This document shows, one piece after another, positions 26,854-36,173 of a DNA stretch of 64,000 bases (its first letter is position 1; every line of letters begins with the position of its first letter). Below the pieces are notes generated by a model, which did no database searches, was not told the DNA's origin, and was given only the letters and a program-made list of their open reading frames with translations. The translations under genes were made by a program, and so were the position numbers. The stretch comes from Rivularia sp. PCC 7116 (lineage in GTDB: Bacteria; Cyanobacteriota; Cyanobacteriia; Cyanobacteriales; Nostocaceae): assembly GCF_000316665.1 (NCBI RefSeq), contig NC_019678.1, positions 5,208,001 through 5,272,000 on the forward strand, given 5' to 3'.

Positions 26854-26977
26854 GTAATTAAATTAATCATTTAGAGAAATACAAACTCTTATAATCAATA
26901 TCATCTAGGATTACTATAGAGTCAGCCTCAAATAAGAAGCTGTCTTAGTTTTTCAAGTATTTTAACCATAAACCCTA

Positions 26978-27865
26978 ATGCCACTCCAAAATACAGACAA
27001 TCCTTTTAGATCGCTCAAGTTTCGTTATTTGGTGTTGCGGTTTATAGTTGTATCCCTAATTACTACCTCTGGATTAATTTTTTTGCAAACAAGTGGCGGC
27101 TTAAAATTAAATCAGCAAGACTCAGTAATCGCAATCTATATTGTCCAGTTTGTGTTACTTTGCCTTTGGTCGGTAAAAGACTTTGAACGCTTGAGAGCTA
27201 AACTTAAATATGTAGTAGGCGATTTTCCAAAAAACTATAATTGGCTGTGGTTAGCGTGGTTAGTTCCACTAGCGATAATTTTTTCCCTTAGTGCGTTCAT
27301 AGTATTATTTTATTTACTCTCATTAGCAGCACCGTATTTTGTCGAACAACTTCTACGCAATGTTGCGAATACTCCAACCGTTGAAAATTCCAACTCTTTG
27401 GCATCTAATCTGTTGGTAAGTCTTGCATTTTGTATAGTAGCGCCAGTAACGGAGGAATTTCTGTTTAGAGGAATTATATTACAACGTTGGGCAACTAAAT
27501 GGGGAATCCGTGCGGGCTTGTTATCCTCATCATTGCTTTTCGGTTTTTTACATCCCCAAAATCCAATTGGATTGACGTTGTTAGGAATCATTCTCGGGCT
27601 GCTTTACATTAAAACGCGCTCTCTAATTATGCCAATTGCTTTTCACGCCTTAAATAACATTCTAGCTGTATCATCGCAACTTCTACCCAGCGATTCATCG
27701 AGTTACGAACCAGCACAGAGCCTGCAAAATTTAATTAATTATTGGTGGTTGGGTCTTCTAATGATGTCAATCTCATTACCTATATTATTACGCTTTGTCT
27801 GGAAAAACTGGCCTCCTAAAGATACAATGATTCCCTATTTAAGCAATGCTAATAAAGATAAATAA
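26978..27865 (+). CDS. CPBP-family intramembrane metalloprotease
   Basis: 295 residues with about seven or eight hydrophobic segments. Family motifs: EEFLFRG in APVTEEFLFRGIILQRW, a second motif FGFLHPQNPIG with a conserved His, and AFHALNNILA. These are the Glu/His metal ligands of CAAX/ABI (Rce1-like) proteases. The substrate is unknown: bacterial members are linked to bacteriocin immunity and membrane-protein processing. No operon partner; it converges with the Wzx gene. Confidence 0.88.
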   Translation: MPLQNTDNPFRSLKFRYLVLRFIVVSLITTSGLIFLQTSGGLKLNQQDSVIAIYIVQFVLLCLWSVKDFERLRAKLKYVVGDFPKNYNWLWLAWLVPLAIIFSLSAFIVLFYLLSLAAPYFVEQLLRNVANTPTVENSNSLASNLLVSLAFCIVAPVTEEFLFRGIILQRWATKWGIRAGLLSSSLLFGFLHPQNPIGLTLLGIILGLLYIKTRSLIMPIAFHALNNILAVSSQLLPSDSSSYEPAQSLQNLINYWWLGLLMMSISLPILLRFVWKNWPPKDTMIPYLSNANKDK

Positions 27866-27929
27866 ACGAATAAACTTAATACAATATTGTGCTTTTCATC
27901 TTTGAATTAACCATACCCATGTTCATTTT

Positions 27930-29267
27930 TTATACTTTCTTCGGGAAAACATAACGTGTTGCCCAGAGAGTAAAAAATGGTAAGAAAATTAGATGGACTA
28001 ATAAAACAGCTAAAGCGATACCAATAACTTGCCAATTTTCTCCTATCATCAGCGTCAAACTGTTAACAGTGTCAGCATCAAAAATAGTATTGACAATATA
28101 TTCACTACTAGCACCTATTAACAAGAAGACACCAAATAAACTAGTAAAAATTACGTTCCACCATAAATCTAAATGAGGTTTACCAATAGCTATCAATAAT
28201 TGAGAAGCTGCATTTGCAAAAGGTCTGGGAATTGCTGACAAACAAACTATTATCAGAATAGGTATGGCTGGTATCCATTTCTCACCAAAAACGATAGGAA
28301 CGTAGATGGGAGCCAAACTAGATTGCAGTAAAACAAAAGGAACAATTATCATCGCAATAGTTCTGATACTGTGGAGATAGCGATGTTTGAACTCACTCCA
28401 TTCCATACGAGCTTCACATAAGTGAGGCAACATCACCGAACTAATGGCATTGATAATACTTAAACTAATTCCTAAACCAGCATTAAAACCGAAAAAGTAG
28501 ATTCCTAAATCTTCGACACTGATTAAGCGTCCAACTATCAAATAATCTAGGTTATTTCTCAAAGTTTTAAGTAATCCCACACCCAAAATATTCTTGCCGA
28601 AACTTAATATCTCATCCCAATATAGTGTTGTAAATCCTTCTTTGGGTCGCCAAGAATGATATTTGTAATATATGATTATTTCTAAAGGCGCGACTAGAAC
28701 TATTGGCAAAGCAAACGCCCATACTCCCATGCCCATAACAGCAAAAATTGCTGTTAACACACCAGCAATGGAGAATTGAATAGTGTCGGTAAATGCTATA
28801 ACTTTAAAACGATTTTCTCTCTGAATTAAAGTTTTTTGGATACCGTAAATAGGCCAAATTAAATAAGCTATTCCACTAACAATTATTGGAAAAATAATCT
28901 CTTTACTGCGATAAACCGAAGCGATAGGAAACGATGCAATAGCCTGAATCATGAATAAACTGGCAAAAATTACCCAGTTTAGCCAAAAAGCAGAACTACA
29001 TAAATGCGGCAGTTCTTTCTCCTCAGCTTGGATAATTTTTGCACCGATACCGACATCAGCGAAAGTAATTGCAAACTCCCGCACTGCAAGAATGATTGCT
29101 CCTAAACCATAGTCATGGGGAGTTAAATATCTAGCAGTGATAACTACTAGTCCTAAACGTAGGACTCTATAACATATCTCAGCAATACCTAGCCAGCCCA
29201 GATTACGAATAAACTGGCTAGATATTTTTTTATTGATATACCTGGTAATTGCGTTTAAGGAATTCAC
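27930..29267 (-). CDS. Wzx-type polysaccharide flippase (MOP superfamily)
   Basis: 445 residues with 12-14 predicted helices. The N-terminus (IRNLGWLGIAEICYRVLRLGLVVITARYLTPHDYGLGAIIL) is typical of the PST/MviN-like lipid-linked oligosaccharide flippases (MOP exporters). It would move undecaprenyl-PP-linked repeat units to the periplasmic face. It lies 63 bases downstream of the Wzz/BY-kinase gene on the same strand, so they form one transcription unit of the exopolysaccharide locus. Confidence 0.9.
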   Translation of the reverse strand: MNSLNAITRYINKKISSQFIRNLGWLGIAEICYRVLRLGLVVITARYLTPHDYGLGAIILAVREFAITFADVGIGAKIIQAEEKELPHLCSSAFWLNWVIFASLFMIQAIASFPIASVYRSKEIIFPIIVSGIAYLIWPIYGIQKTLIQRENRFKVIAFTDTIQFSIAGVLTAIFAVMGMGVWAFALPIVLVAPLEIIIYYKYHSWRPKEGFTTLYWDEILSFGKNILGVGLLKTLRNNLDYLIVGRLISVEDLGIYFFGFNAGLGISLSIINAISSVMLPHLCEARMEWSEFKHRYLHSIRTIAMIIVPFVLLQSSLAPIYVPIVFGEKWIPAIPILIIVCLSAIPRPFANAASQLLIAIGKPHLDLWWNVIFTSLFGVFLLIGASSEYIVNTIFDADTVNSLTLMIGENWQVIGIALAVLLVHLIFLPFFTLWATRYVFPKKV

Positions 29268-29330
29268 AATTTGTATTGATGGAAAGTTATTAAATTTTGA
29301 TACTTAAATAATCGCCATTCTTCAGATTAT

Positions 29331-31658
29331 TTAAGATTCCATAGTGTTGGAAACTAAACCCAATACGTTATTGCGTCCGGCTTCCAATTCATCCAATGCT
29401 GTCGAAAGTGATGGACGAACCGTTTTACCGAGTCCGACAACCATCAATATTCCATCGGCATGGGTAGCTAAAATACTGGTGTCTAAACGTCCCAAAATAT
29501 GAGGAGTATCGTACACCACTAAATCAAAATCAGATTGCGATCGCATTACAAAGTTTCGCATTCTTGGTGAGGAGAAAAGCTTTGCACTATTGCGCGGTAT
29601 TTCTCCTGCGGTAATCACAAATAAGTTTTCTTCTTCATGAGATTGTCCGAGTGCATCGTTCAAATCTAAACCTTGAGAAAGTATTTCACTCAACCCTTGG
29701 GTATTTATCAAACCTAAACTGTGATGTACTTGAGGATTCTGTAAATTTGCATCTACTAAAAGCACTCGTAAACCTGCTTCTGCGGCGGTTTTAGCAAATG
29801 TTGCTGCAACGGTTGTTTTCCCTTCTCCCGGATTTGCAGATGTTATTACTAATGAAGCAATAGGGGTTTCTTCTTTTAAAGCTTGAATTCTAGTATACAA
29901 AGAATAAAAAGCCTGGATGTAAGGAGATGTTCCATACTCCTTATTGCGTCTGTTTTTACCTGCGGGAAGCAAACGCTCGTCTTTTTCCAAGGTATAAACT
30001 AATTCCTTATCGGCAGGAGGCAGTAGTTTCAATTCTCTTAAGTAAGGAATTGTCGCTAATAAGGGTAACTTTGCGGTTCGTTTAACCTCTTTTGAATCGT
30101 GAAAAACATTTTGAGCATTTTCTAGCAAAAAGGCAGCTAAAACACCTAGAAGTAATCCTCCTGCTCCTCCCAAAACAATATAGAGTTTACCCTTAGAAGC
30201 ATCTGCTACATATTGACCAGTTTTGTCTTTTGGCAACCTTGGAGACATAATTAATTCCCAAGGTACTTCCTGCTGTGCGGCATCCACTCTCAAGGCTTCT
30301 TGTTTGCCTAAAAGCTGTTTGAGAGTATCGCTAGCAACTTGTAATTCTCGCTCTAAATTGGCATATCTACCGGCAACTACTGGATATTGCTTGATTTGTT
30401 GGTTTAATTCACCTAAAGCAGCATCGGTAGCTTTAAAGCTTGCTTCTAATAACTGAATCTGATTCGCAGTTTCAGCCATCTTTTGAATCAAATCGCGGCG
30501 CACCGAATTTTGATAAGTCCCAACTGGCGAATTGAGTAAATTATCGGATACTTGCCCGCCCAAAGCCAATTGAGCTTCTCGCTTTAATAAAGGTAATAAC
30601 TTTTGACGTTGCTGTCGTAAAGATACCATTACTGGATTAGCATCGCTCAAACGTACTGACTCTGTAGCAATTTGAGCTTCTATATCTCTAACCCGCTTCA
30701 GAATTTGTTGATACTGGGGTGACTCGCTTAAGGCTGAAGCCGCAATTGCTGCATCTTGTGACATTCCCAACTGACTTTGTAAGGAAGCATAAAGTGACTT
30801 AGTTTCTGCAAGTTGTTTGGTAACCTCTATCTTTGTTGTTTCCAGTTCATCAACCCTAGTAAGTAACTGCTTCCCTTGCAGCTCGGGATTAAACAAACTG
30901 TAATTTTGTTGAAACCGCTGCATTTCTCCTTGCAAAGTACTGACTCGCAATCGCAATTTCGGAATCTGCTGCTCGACAAATCTGATTCCCTGACGTAAAT
31001 TCGTTTGCTGCTGTTCGAGACTGTACTTACGGTAAGCTTCAGAGACTTTATCCAAAACAAATAGGACTTTTTGAGGATTGGAATCCTTGTAGCGAATTTC
31101 TATAACTCTGGATTCTATTTCACCTTGTGCAAGACGACTGATATGTAACTGCCCGTCTTTAACGCTACTCGGTACTTTACCAGCTTTACTACCTCCAACT
31201 AATTTGCTATAGGTAACACCAGGATATTGAGACTGAATTTTCTCAACCACGGGTTCAATGACTTTCGGACTTTTCAAAACTTCTACTAAAGCCTGATAAT
31301 CTAAAGCCGTATTGTTTTGTCTGGTGATTTTGTTTACATCCTGCTGAAGAGTTTGAGATAGCAAAACTAGCAGTTCGCTTTCGGAATTTCTTAAAGGTTC
31401 AACCAATAATTGGAATTTGCCTTCATACTTGGGAGTGCGAGTGGAACCATATATAACAGCCCCCGTAGTTGCGATGACTGCTATGCTAACAATCAAAGCT
31501 GCTCGACGACGCAACATCGAAAAAATCTGACCAAAACCAATATTTTCTTCTTCAATATTTGCAGGTCTTTTTAATAACCAGTATGGTTCTCTCGGTAAAG
31601 ATTTGGTTTCGTTCAAAGGCTGCAAATCGTGTTCTTTTGCTGGCATTTGTGTTTCCAT
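29331..31658 (-). CDS. Wzz/BY-kinase-like chain-length regulator (Wzc type)
   Basis: 775 residues. Wzz domain with first membrane helix about 53-72 (AALIVSIAVIATTGAVIYG), a long periplasmic coiled coil (about 200-440), and second helix about 488-512. The cytosolic P-loop domain begins near 590: Walker A ANPGEGKTTVAA (about 605-617), A' VLLVDANLQNPQ, Walker B LVVYDTPH. Two features are unusual. The A' motif has DxN and Q where DxDxR is usual, and the protein ends at SNTMES without a tyrosine-rich tail. It may regulate polymer length without autophosphorylation. First gene of the leftward EPS unit. Confidence 0.9.
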   Translation of the reverse strand: METQMPAKEHDLQPLNETKSLPREPYWLLKRPANIEEENIGFGQIFSMLRRRAALIVSIAVIATTGAVIYGSTRTPKYEGKFQLLVEPLRNSESELLVLLSQTLQQDVNKITRQNNTALDYQALVEVLKSPKVIEPVVEKIQSQYPGVTYSKLVGGSKAGKVPSSVKDGQLHISRLAQGEIESRVIEIRYKDSNPQKVLFVLDKVSEAYRKYSLEQQQTNLRQGIRFVEQQIPKLRLRVSTLQGEMQRFQQNYSLFNPELQGKQLLTRVDELETTKIEVTKQLAETKSLYASLQSQLGMSQDAAIAASALSESPQYQQILKRVRDIEAQIATESVRLSDANPVMVSLRQQRQKLLPLLKREAQLALGGQVSDNLLNSPVGTYQNSVRRDLIQKMAETANQIQLLEASFKATDAALGELNQQIKQYPVVAGRYANLERELQVASDTLKQLLGKQEALRVDAAQQEVPWELIMSPRLPKDKTGQYVADASKGKLYIVLGGAGGLLLGVLAAFLLENAQNVFHDSKEVKRTAKLPLLATIPYLRELKLLPPADKELVYTLEKDERLLPAGKNRRNKEYGTSPYIQAFYSLYTRIQALKEETPIASLVITSANPGEGKTTVAATFAKTAAEAGLRVLLVDANLQNPQVHHSLGLINTQGLSEILSQGLDLNDALGQSHEEENLFVITAGEIPRNSAKLFSSPRMRNFVMRSQSDFDLVVYDTPHILGRLDTSILATHADGILMVVGLGKTVRPSLSTALDELEAGRNNVLGLVSNTMES

Positions 31659-32368
31659 TCAAAATCCCATTTAAAACAATTTCAGATACAGTTTCGGTTA
31701 ATAAACGAATTGTAAATAAGTTTTCAGCGAACTTAATTGTGAAGATAATTATAATACTAGTTATGCAAAGTATTAAAAAGTACTTAAGTATAGTATTATT
31801 TCGTTTACTTAGTTAATACAATGTTTAAATAAGATGTAACAGGGAGCGGTATTTTCTGCTTACTACCTCTCAAAAATCTCTAGTAATATGTTGCGACATA
31901 TATTATTTGAAAACTCACTAACTCGGCAATATCCTCAACATATCTCGCTTAATCGCAAATGGACTCTAATTAATAAAAACTTTACCAAAATAAAACTTGC
32001 CGATGAAGATTAAGTGAAATATTCGCGAGTTCTTGTCACGAAAAGAGTGAAAACACGCATAATTATTTAAATAATATATTCAGTAAATAAAAAATGTTAT
32101 AGATGTACTAAACCTTAAAGTCTTTACTCAATCTGAGCTTTAAGAGTTCTACATATCAATATGTATGCTTCAGATGAAGTATTTAAATAAAATAATTATG
32201 CCTGTGTCAAGCAAAATTGCTCTATTGACAAAAGCTAATACTTGGTTCATTAATTGAAAAACTTCATCAGTTATTTCGCTTAAATGAAATTATGAAGTTT
32301 AACGATACCTTTAAAATTACGGTATTTCATTTCATAAATAATTAATATATTTAGGAAATATATTCGGT
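31659..32368. other. Divergent control region of the exopolysaccharide locus
   Basis: 710 bp of AT-rich DNA between the Wzc-like and Wzy-like genes; it must hold both promoters. No small gene, JUMPstart-like element or strong palindrome was recognised. The unusual length suggests multi-input regulation or long leaders. Confidence 0.5.
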
Positions 32369-33685
32369 ATGCCAAAATTGCCAAAGCTAGCCGAACAGAT
32401 ATTTGTTGTATTTACTCTTTTTCTTTCTACAAGTGCTTTAATACCCGTACTTATAGAAGGAGGTAGTGGGAGTATAGGTAACGATTCCTACAGCCCTAAA
32501 TTTTTTATGTTAGTTTACACTATTACTTTCTTGTTAATAGTGAAGCATCAGAAAAATTTTGTACGTGCTGCACAGAAAGATATCTGGATATGGGTATTCT
32601 TAGGAATTGTCTTAGCCTCAACATTATGGACTGTTGCACCTGACATTACTCCGCGACGTAGCATACTGCTTTTAGGAACAAGCGTATTTGCTGTCTATAT
32701 GGCAATGCGATTCACTTTGAGAGAGCAGTTGCAGTTATTAGCTTGCGCGCTTGGCATTGTAATAATACTGAGCTTTATGTTTGCAATCGGACTGCCTAAG
32801 TATGGGTTAATGACAGTTCAAGAAGGAGGGATTCATGCCGGTTCTTGGCGTGGAATAATGACCCATAAAAATATCTTAGGTCGATTGATGAATCTAAGCA
32901 GCATAGTATTTTTATTTGTTGCTATGAGTAATCCGATCCAAAATCCTAGATACCGATGGGTTCCTTGGGCTGGCTTTATTCTCTCTATTGCTTTAATCGT
33001 ACTTTCAACTTCCACGACTTCTTTAGTCGTTTGTCTATCTTTAATGGCTATTTTGCCTCTTTACAGAAGTTGGCGACGTAATTACAACCAGTTAATCCCT
33101 TTAAGTATTGCATTGATACTTACCGTTGGAAGTATATTGACTCTGTTATTAGATAACTTACCCATTGTTGCCGACGCATTTGGAAAAGACTTGACTCTAA
33201 CCGGACGTACCGATATATGGAGTGCAATGTTCGATTTAATCTGGGAGCGTCCCTGGCTGGGGTACGGATTTAATGCTGTTTGGAGAGATTGGGGCAGTGA
33301 AATAACTGCTTATCTTTGGCGTACTTTGGCATGGGAATGTCCTTACGGACACAATGGCTTTATGGATTTATTCATAGAGCTCGGAATTGCAGGCTTAGTG
33401 GTATTTATATTGAGTTTTATTACTACTTTTTTTAAAGGAGTAATGTGGTTGCGAATTACTCAATGCATAGAAGGTGCTTGGCCTTTAATGTATTTAACTT
33501 TTTTAGTTATGTACAACATTAGCGAAAGCACTTTGGTGGAAACAAACAGTATTTTTTGGATAGTATACGTTTCTACTGTTTTTTCTTTAGCTATAGAGTA
33601 TCGAGAAGCTAAAAATTATCAATACCATCCTTCTTTTATAAAGCAAGACTGGATGAATGTAAGAGCTTTTACTAAGCATAAATAA
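32369..33685 (+). CDS. Wzy/WaaL-type O-antigen polymerase/ligase family protein
   Basis: 438 residues with about 11-12 helices and the Wzy_C segment TGRTDIWSAMFDLIWERPWLGYGFNAVW followed by YGHNGFMDLFIELGIAGL, the periplasmic catalytic loop of this family. It probably polymerises lipid-linked repeat units of the exopolysaccharide. First gene of the rightward unit; the next gene starts 26 bases on. Confidence 0.9.
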   Translation: MPKLPKLAEQIFVVFTLFLSTSALIPVLIEGGSGSIGNDSYSPKFFMLVYTITFLLIVKHQKNFVRAAQKDIWIWVFLGIVLASTLWTVAPDITPRRSILLLGTSVFAVYMAMRFTLREQLQLLACALGIVIILSFMFAIGLPKYGLMTVQEGGIHAGSWRGIMTHKNILGRLMNLSSIVFLFVAMSNPIQNPRYRWVPWAGFILSIALIVLSTSTTSLVVCLSLMAILPLYRSWRRNYNQLIPLSIALILTVGSILTLLLDNLPIVADAFGKDLTLTGRTDIWSAMFDLIWERPWLGYGFNAVWRDWGSEITAYLWRTLAWECPYGHNGFMDLFIELGIAGLVVFILSFITTFFKGVMWLRITQCIEGAWPLMYLTFLVMYNISESTLVETNSIFWIVYVSTVFSLAIEYREAKNYQYHPSFIKQDWMNVRAFTKHK

Positions 33686-33711
33686 TCGTATTAATCGAGA
33701 CAAGATAGATA

Positions 33712-34908
33712 ATGAAAATTACGTTAGTATGTCATGATATACCCTACCCCGCGATTCACGGAGGGCGGGTAGATATGTGGCGAAGAATAAAAGCTTTTTC
33801 TCAGGTTGGCGTAGATTTACAGCTTATATGCTGGTTTGATAAAATTCCGCAACCTGAAGAAGTTGCTGAAATTAAAAAGTATGTTAGCTCTACGTATTTT
33901 ATTCCCTTCAAATATGACTTATGTACTAAAGCTTCGAGAATCTTAAATTTACTCCGTTACCCTCTAGAAGTAACTTCTAGACTTATAGAAGCAGAAAAAT
34001 TAAATCACTTAGTTTCTAAAGTTCGTACTTTTAAACCTCATGTAATTTGGTTAGATGGTATTCACGGAGGAGATATAGCATCAAAGCTCAGCCATCATTT
34101 TGATATACCAATAGTGACTCGTACTCATAATATTGAGCATTTGTATTACCAACGATTATTTGCTTCAGCTATAGGTACAAGTAAAATCAAAAGATATTTA
34201 TCCCTGGCTCATTTAGAAACATATGAAAAATCTTTACTAAAAAATAGTCTTCTATTTTATGATATTTCGGCAGAAGATTTAAAATTTTGGAAATCTCATG
34301 GATTTAGCAATGGACGCTATTTACCTCCTTTAATGGAAGTTTATCAATCTCATGCTCAAAATAAACTTCATCATAAGATTAACCCATATGCTCGTTATGA
34401 TGTTGTTTTTCTAGGCAACCTATATTCTAATAATAATGTAGCGGGTATTATTTGGTTTTTGACTCAGGTTCTACCTGAAATTCGCAGGCATTTCTCTGAC
34501 ATTAAAGTTTTAATTGCCGGAGCGAAACCGATAAATAAAATTAGACAGCTATGTGAAGAAACTGATGGCGTAGATATAAGTATCAATCCGCCATCTTCTA
34601 CAGACATTTACAATTCCGGGCGGGTTTTAATTAATCCAGTTTTAACTGGTAGTGGAGTTAGTATCAAGTCCTTAGAAATGTTGATGGCTGGTAAACCAAT
34701 TGTCTCCACACCTCAAGGAATAGCGGGTTTACCCCTGTGCGTCAGACAGTATTTCAGAATAGCTTCAGATACGCAATCTTTTGCCAATTCTATTATCAAT
34801 TTACTTTCTAACTCAGAAGAAATTCGCATTGAGCCGAAACTACTTGAATCGCTATTTGGAACTCAAGTCATAAAGGAAGTTGTTTCGGACATTAGGTCAT
34901 TAATTTAA
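33712..34908 (+). CDS. GT4-family glycosyltransferase
   Basis: 398 residues, GT-B fold. The N-terminal domain starts MKITLVCHDIPYPAIHGGRVDMWRR; the C-terminal donor-binding half has DVVFLGNLYSNNNVAGI and INPVLTGSGVSIKSLEMLMAGKPIV, with E7-type glutamates. It resembles the next gene's product (HNIEHLYYQRL versus HNLEHQLYEAQ), so they are paralogues probably adding successive sugars. Donor and acceptor unknown. Confidence 0.9.
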   Translation: MKITLVCHDIPYPAIHGGRVDMWRRIKAFSQVGVDLQLICWFDKIPQPEEVAEIKKYVSSTYFIPFKYDLCTKASRILNLLRYPLEVTSRLIEAEKLNHLVSKVRTFKPHVIWLDGIHGGDIASKLSHHFDIPIVTRTHNIEHLYYQRLFASAIGTSKIKRYLSLAHLETYEKSLLKNSLLFYDISAEDLKFWKSHGFSNGRYLPPLMEVYQSHAQNKLHHKINPYARYDVVFLGNLYSNNNVAGIIWFLTQVLPEIRRHFSDIKVLIAGAKPINKIRQLCEETDGVDISINPPSSTDIYNSGRVLINPVLTGSGVSIKSLEMLMAGKPIVSTPQGIAGLPLCVRQYFRIASDTQSFANSIINLLSNSEEIRIEPKLLESLFGTQVIKEVVSDIRSLI

Positions 34909-34929
34909 ATTAATCGTAAATTTATTTCG

Positions 34930-36099
34930 ATGAAAATTCTATATTTAACAACCGTTCTTCCAAGTGGAAGAAGAACAGGTGGGGAAATTGCATCTCAATG
35001 CTTTATTAATGCTTTAAAGCAATGCGGACATGACGTATTAGTTGTTGGATATCAACGTCCTAATGACACCAAGCCTAAAAATGAGAATGAAATTGTAGTA
35101 GAACAAAGATATATCGAAACAGAAAAATCGAAATATTATTCATTTTTATGGATGGCTTTAAGTTTATTAAAACATCTTCCTTACTCAGCAGCTAAATACT
35201 ACTCGAAAAAATACTTAACAAAAATAAAAAGTATTTTACATAGAGATAACTACGAAACTGTCATAATTGACCATGCACAACTAGGTTGGTTATTGCCTTT
35301 GTTTCCTAAAGAGTCTAAAGTAATTTTTATTGCTCATAACTTGGAGCATCAATTGTATGAAGCACAATTAGAAAATGCCCAGAGACCTCTATCAAAATAC
35401 ATATATAAAAGAGAAGCTCGTCTGATCAAAAAGATGGAAGACAAATTAGCTGTTTCATCAAAACAGGTATGGACGCTAACACCCTATGACTCTAATTACT
35501 TTTATAGTCAAAATCCAATTAGTAAAGTGTTTCATCTGCCTTCCATCCGCGCAAGACCACCTAAGAATTCTGCAATTAAACACTGTGATATTGGCATCAT
35601 TGGTAGCTGGACTTGGAAAGCTAATAAGTACGGTTTGGAGTGGTTTTTCCAAGCAGTTTATCCCCACTTACCTACAAACATATCGATTCATATCGCTGGT
35701 TCTGGTGCCCAATGGTTAATGGATAAATATCCAAATGTTAAGTATTGCGGCTTTGTCAATGATGCACAAGTGTTTATGGCACAAGCTAAAGTAGTTGCGA
35801 TTCCTTCAATCAGTGGCGGTGGAATTCAGATCAAGACTTTAGATGCTATTACTTCGGGAAGTCCAATAGTTGCTACAACTGTTGCAATGCGAGGGATATT
35901 AGATTACCCCTGTGCTATTAAGATAGCCGACGAACCAGAATGTTTTGCTCTGTGTTTGATGCAGTTATTAGCGTTAAATAAAGAGCCAAATTTGCACGAA
36001 GTTGAACGTGCAAAACTGATTGATAACAGACTTACATGGTCTGTGCTTAGAAGAGAAAATTTCTATAGCAGCGTCAAAAGTGCAATTAATTATATTTAA
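34930..36099 (+). CDS. GT4-family glycosyltransferase (paralogue of the preceding gene)
   Basis: 389 residues, GT-B fold; MKILYLTTVLPSGRRTGGEIASQ at the N-terminus, IGIIGSWTWKANKYGLEWF at the start of the donor domain, and SISGGGIQIKTLDAITSGSPIVATTVAMRG at the nucleotide-sugar site. It is separated from the upstream paralogue by 21 bases. It probably assembles the repeat unit of the exopolysaccharide on undecaprenyl-PP at the inner membrane. Confidence 0.9.
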   Translation: MKILYLTTVLPSGRRTGGEIASQCFINALKQCGHDVLVVGYQRPNDTKPKNENEIVVEQRYIETEKSKYYSFLWMALSLLKHLPYSAAKYYSKKYLTKIKSILHRDNYETVIIDHAQLGWLLPLFPKESKVIFIAHNLEHQLYEAQLENAQRPLSKYIYKREARLIKKMEDKLAVSSKQVWTLTPYDSNYFYSQNPISKVFHLPSIRARPPKNSAIKHCDIGIIGSWTWKANKYGLEWFFQAVYPHLPTNISIHIAGSGAQWLMDKYPNVKYCGFVNDAQVFMAQAKVVAIPSISGGGIQIKTLDAITSGSPIVATTVAMRGILDYPCAIKIADEPECFALCLMQLLALNKEPNLHEVERAKLIDNRLTWSVLRRENFYSSVKSAINYI

Positions 36100-36173
36100 T
36101 TCTATTCCATTTATTAAGAATAGATACAAAATTTGTTTACCTGTATACAAAAGCAGACCTCGATAAAGTAGTT

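Noticed and set aside
31559-31816. 85-codon ORF overlapping the Wzc start
   Set aside because: Half is antisense to Wzc and the remainder is AT-rich spacer with no recognisable family.
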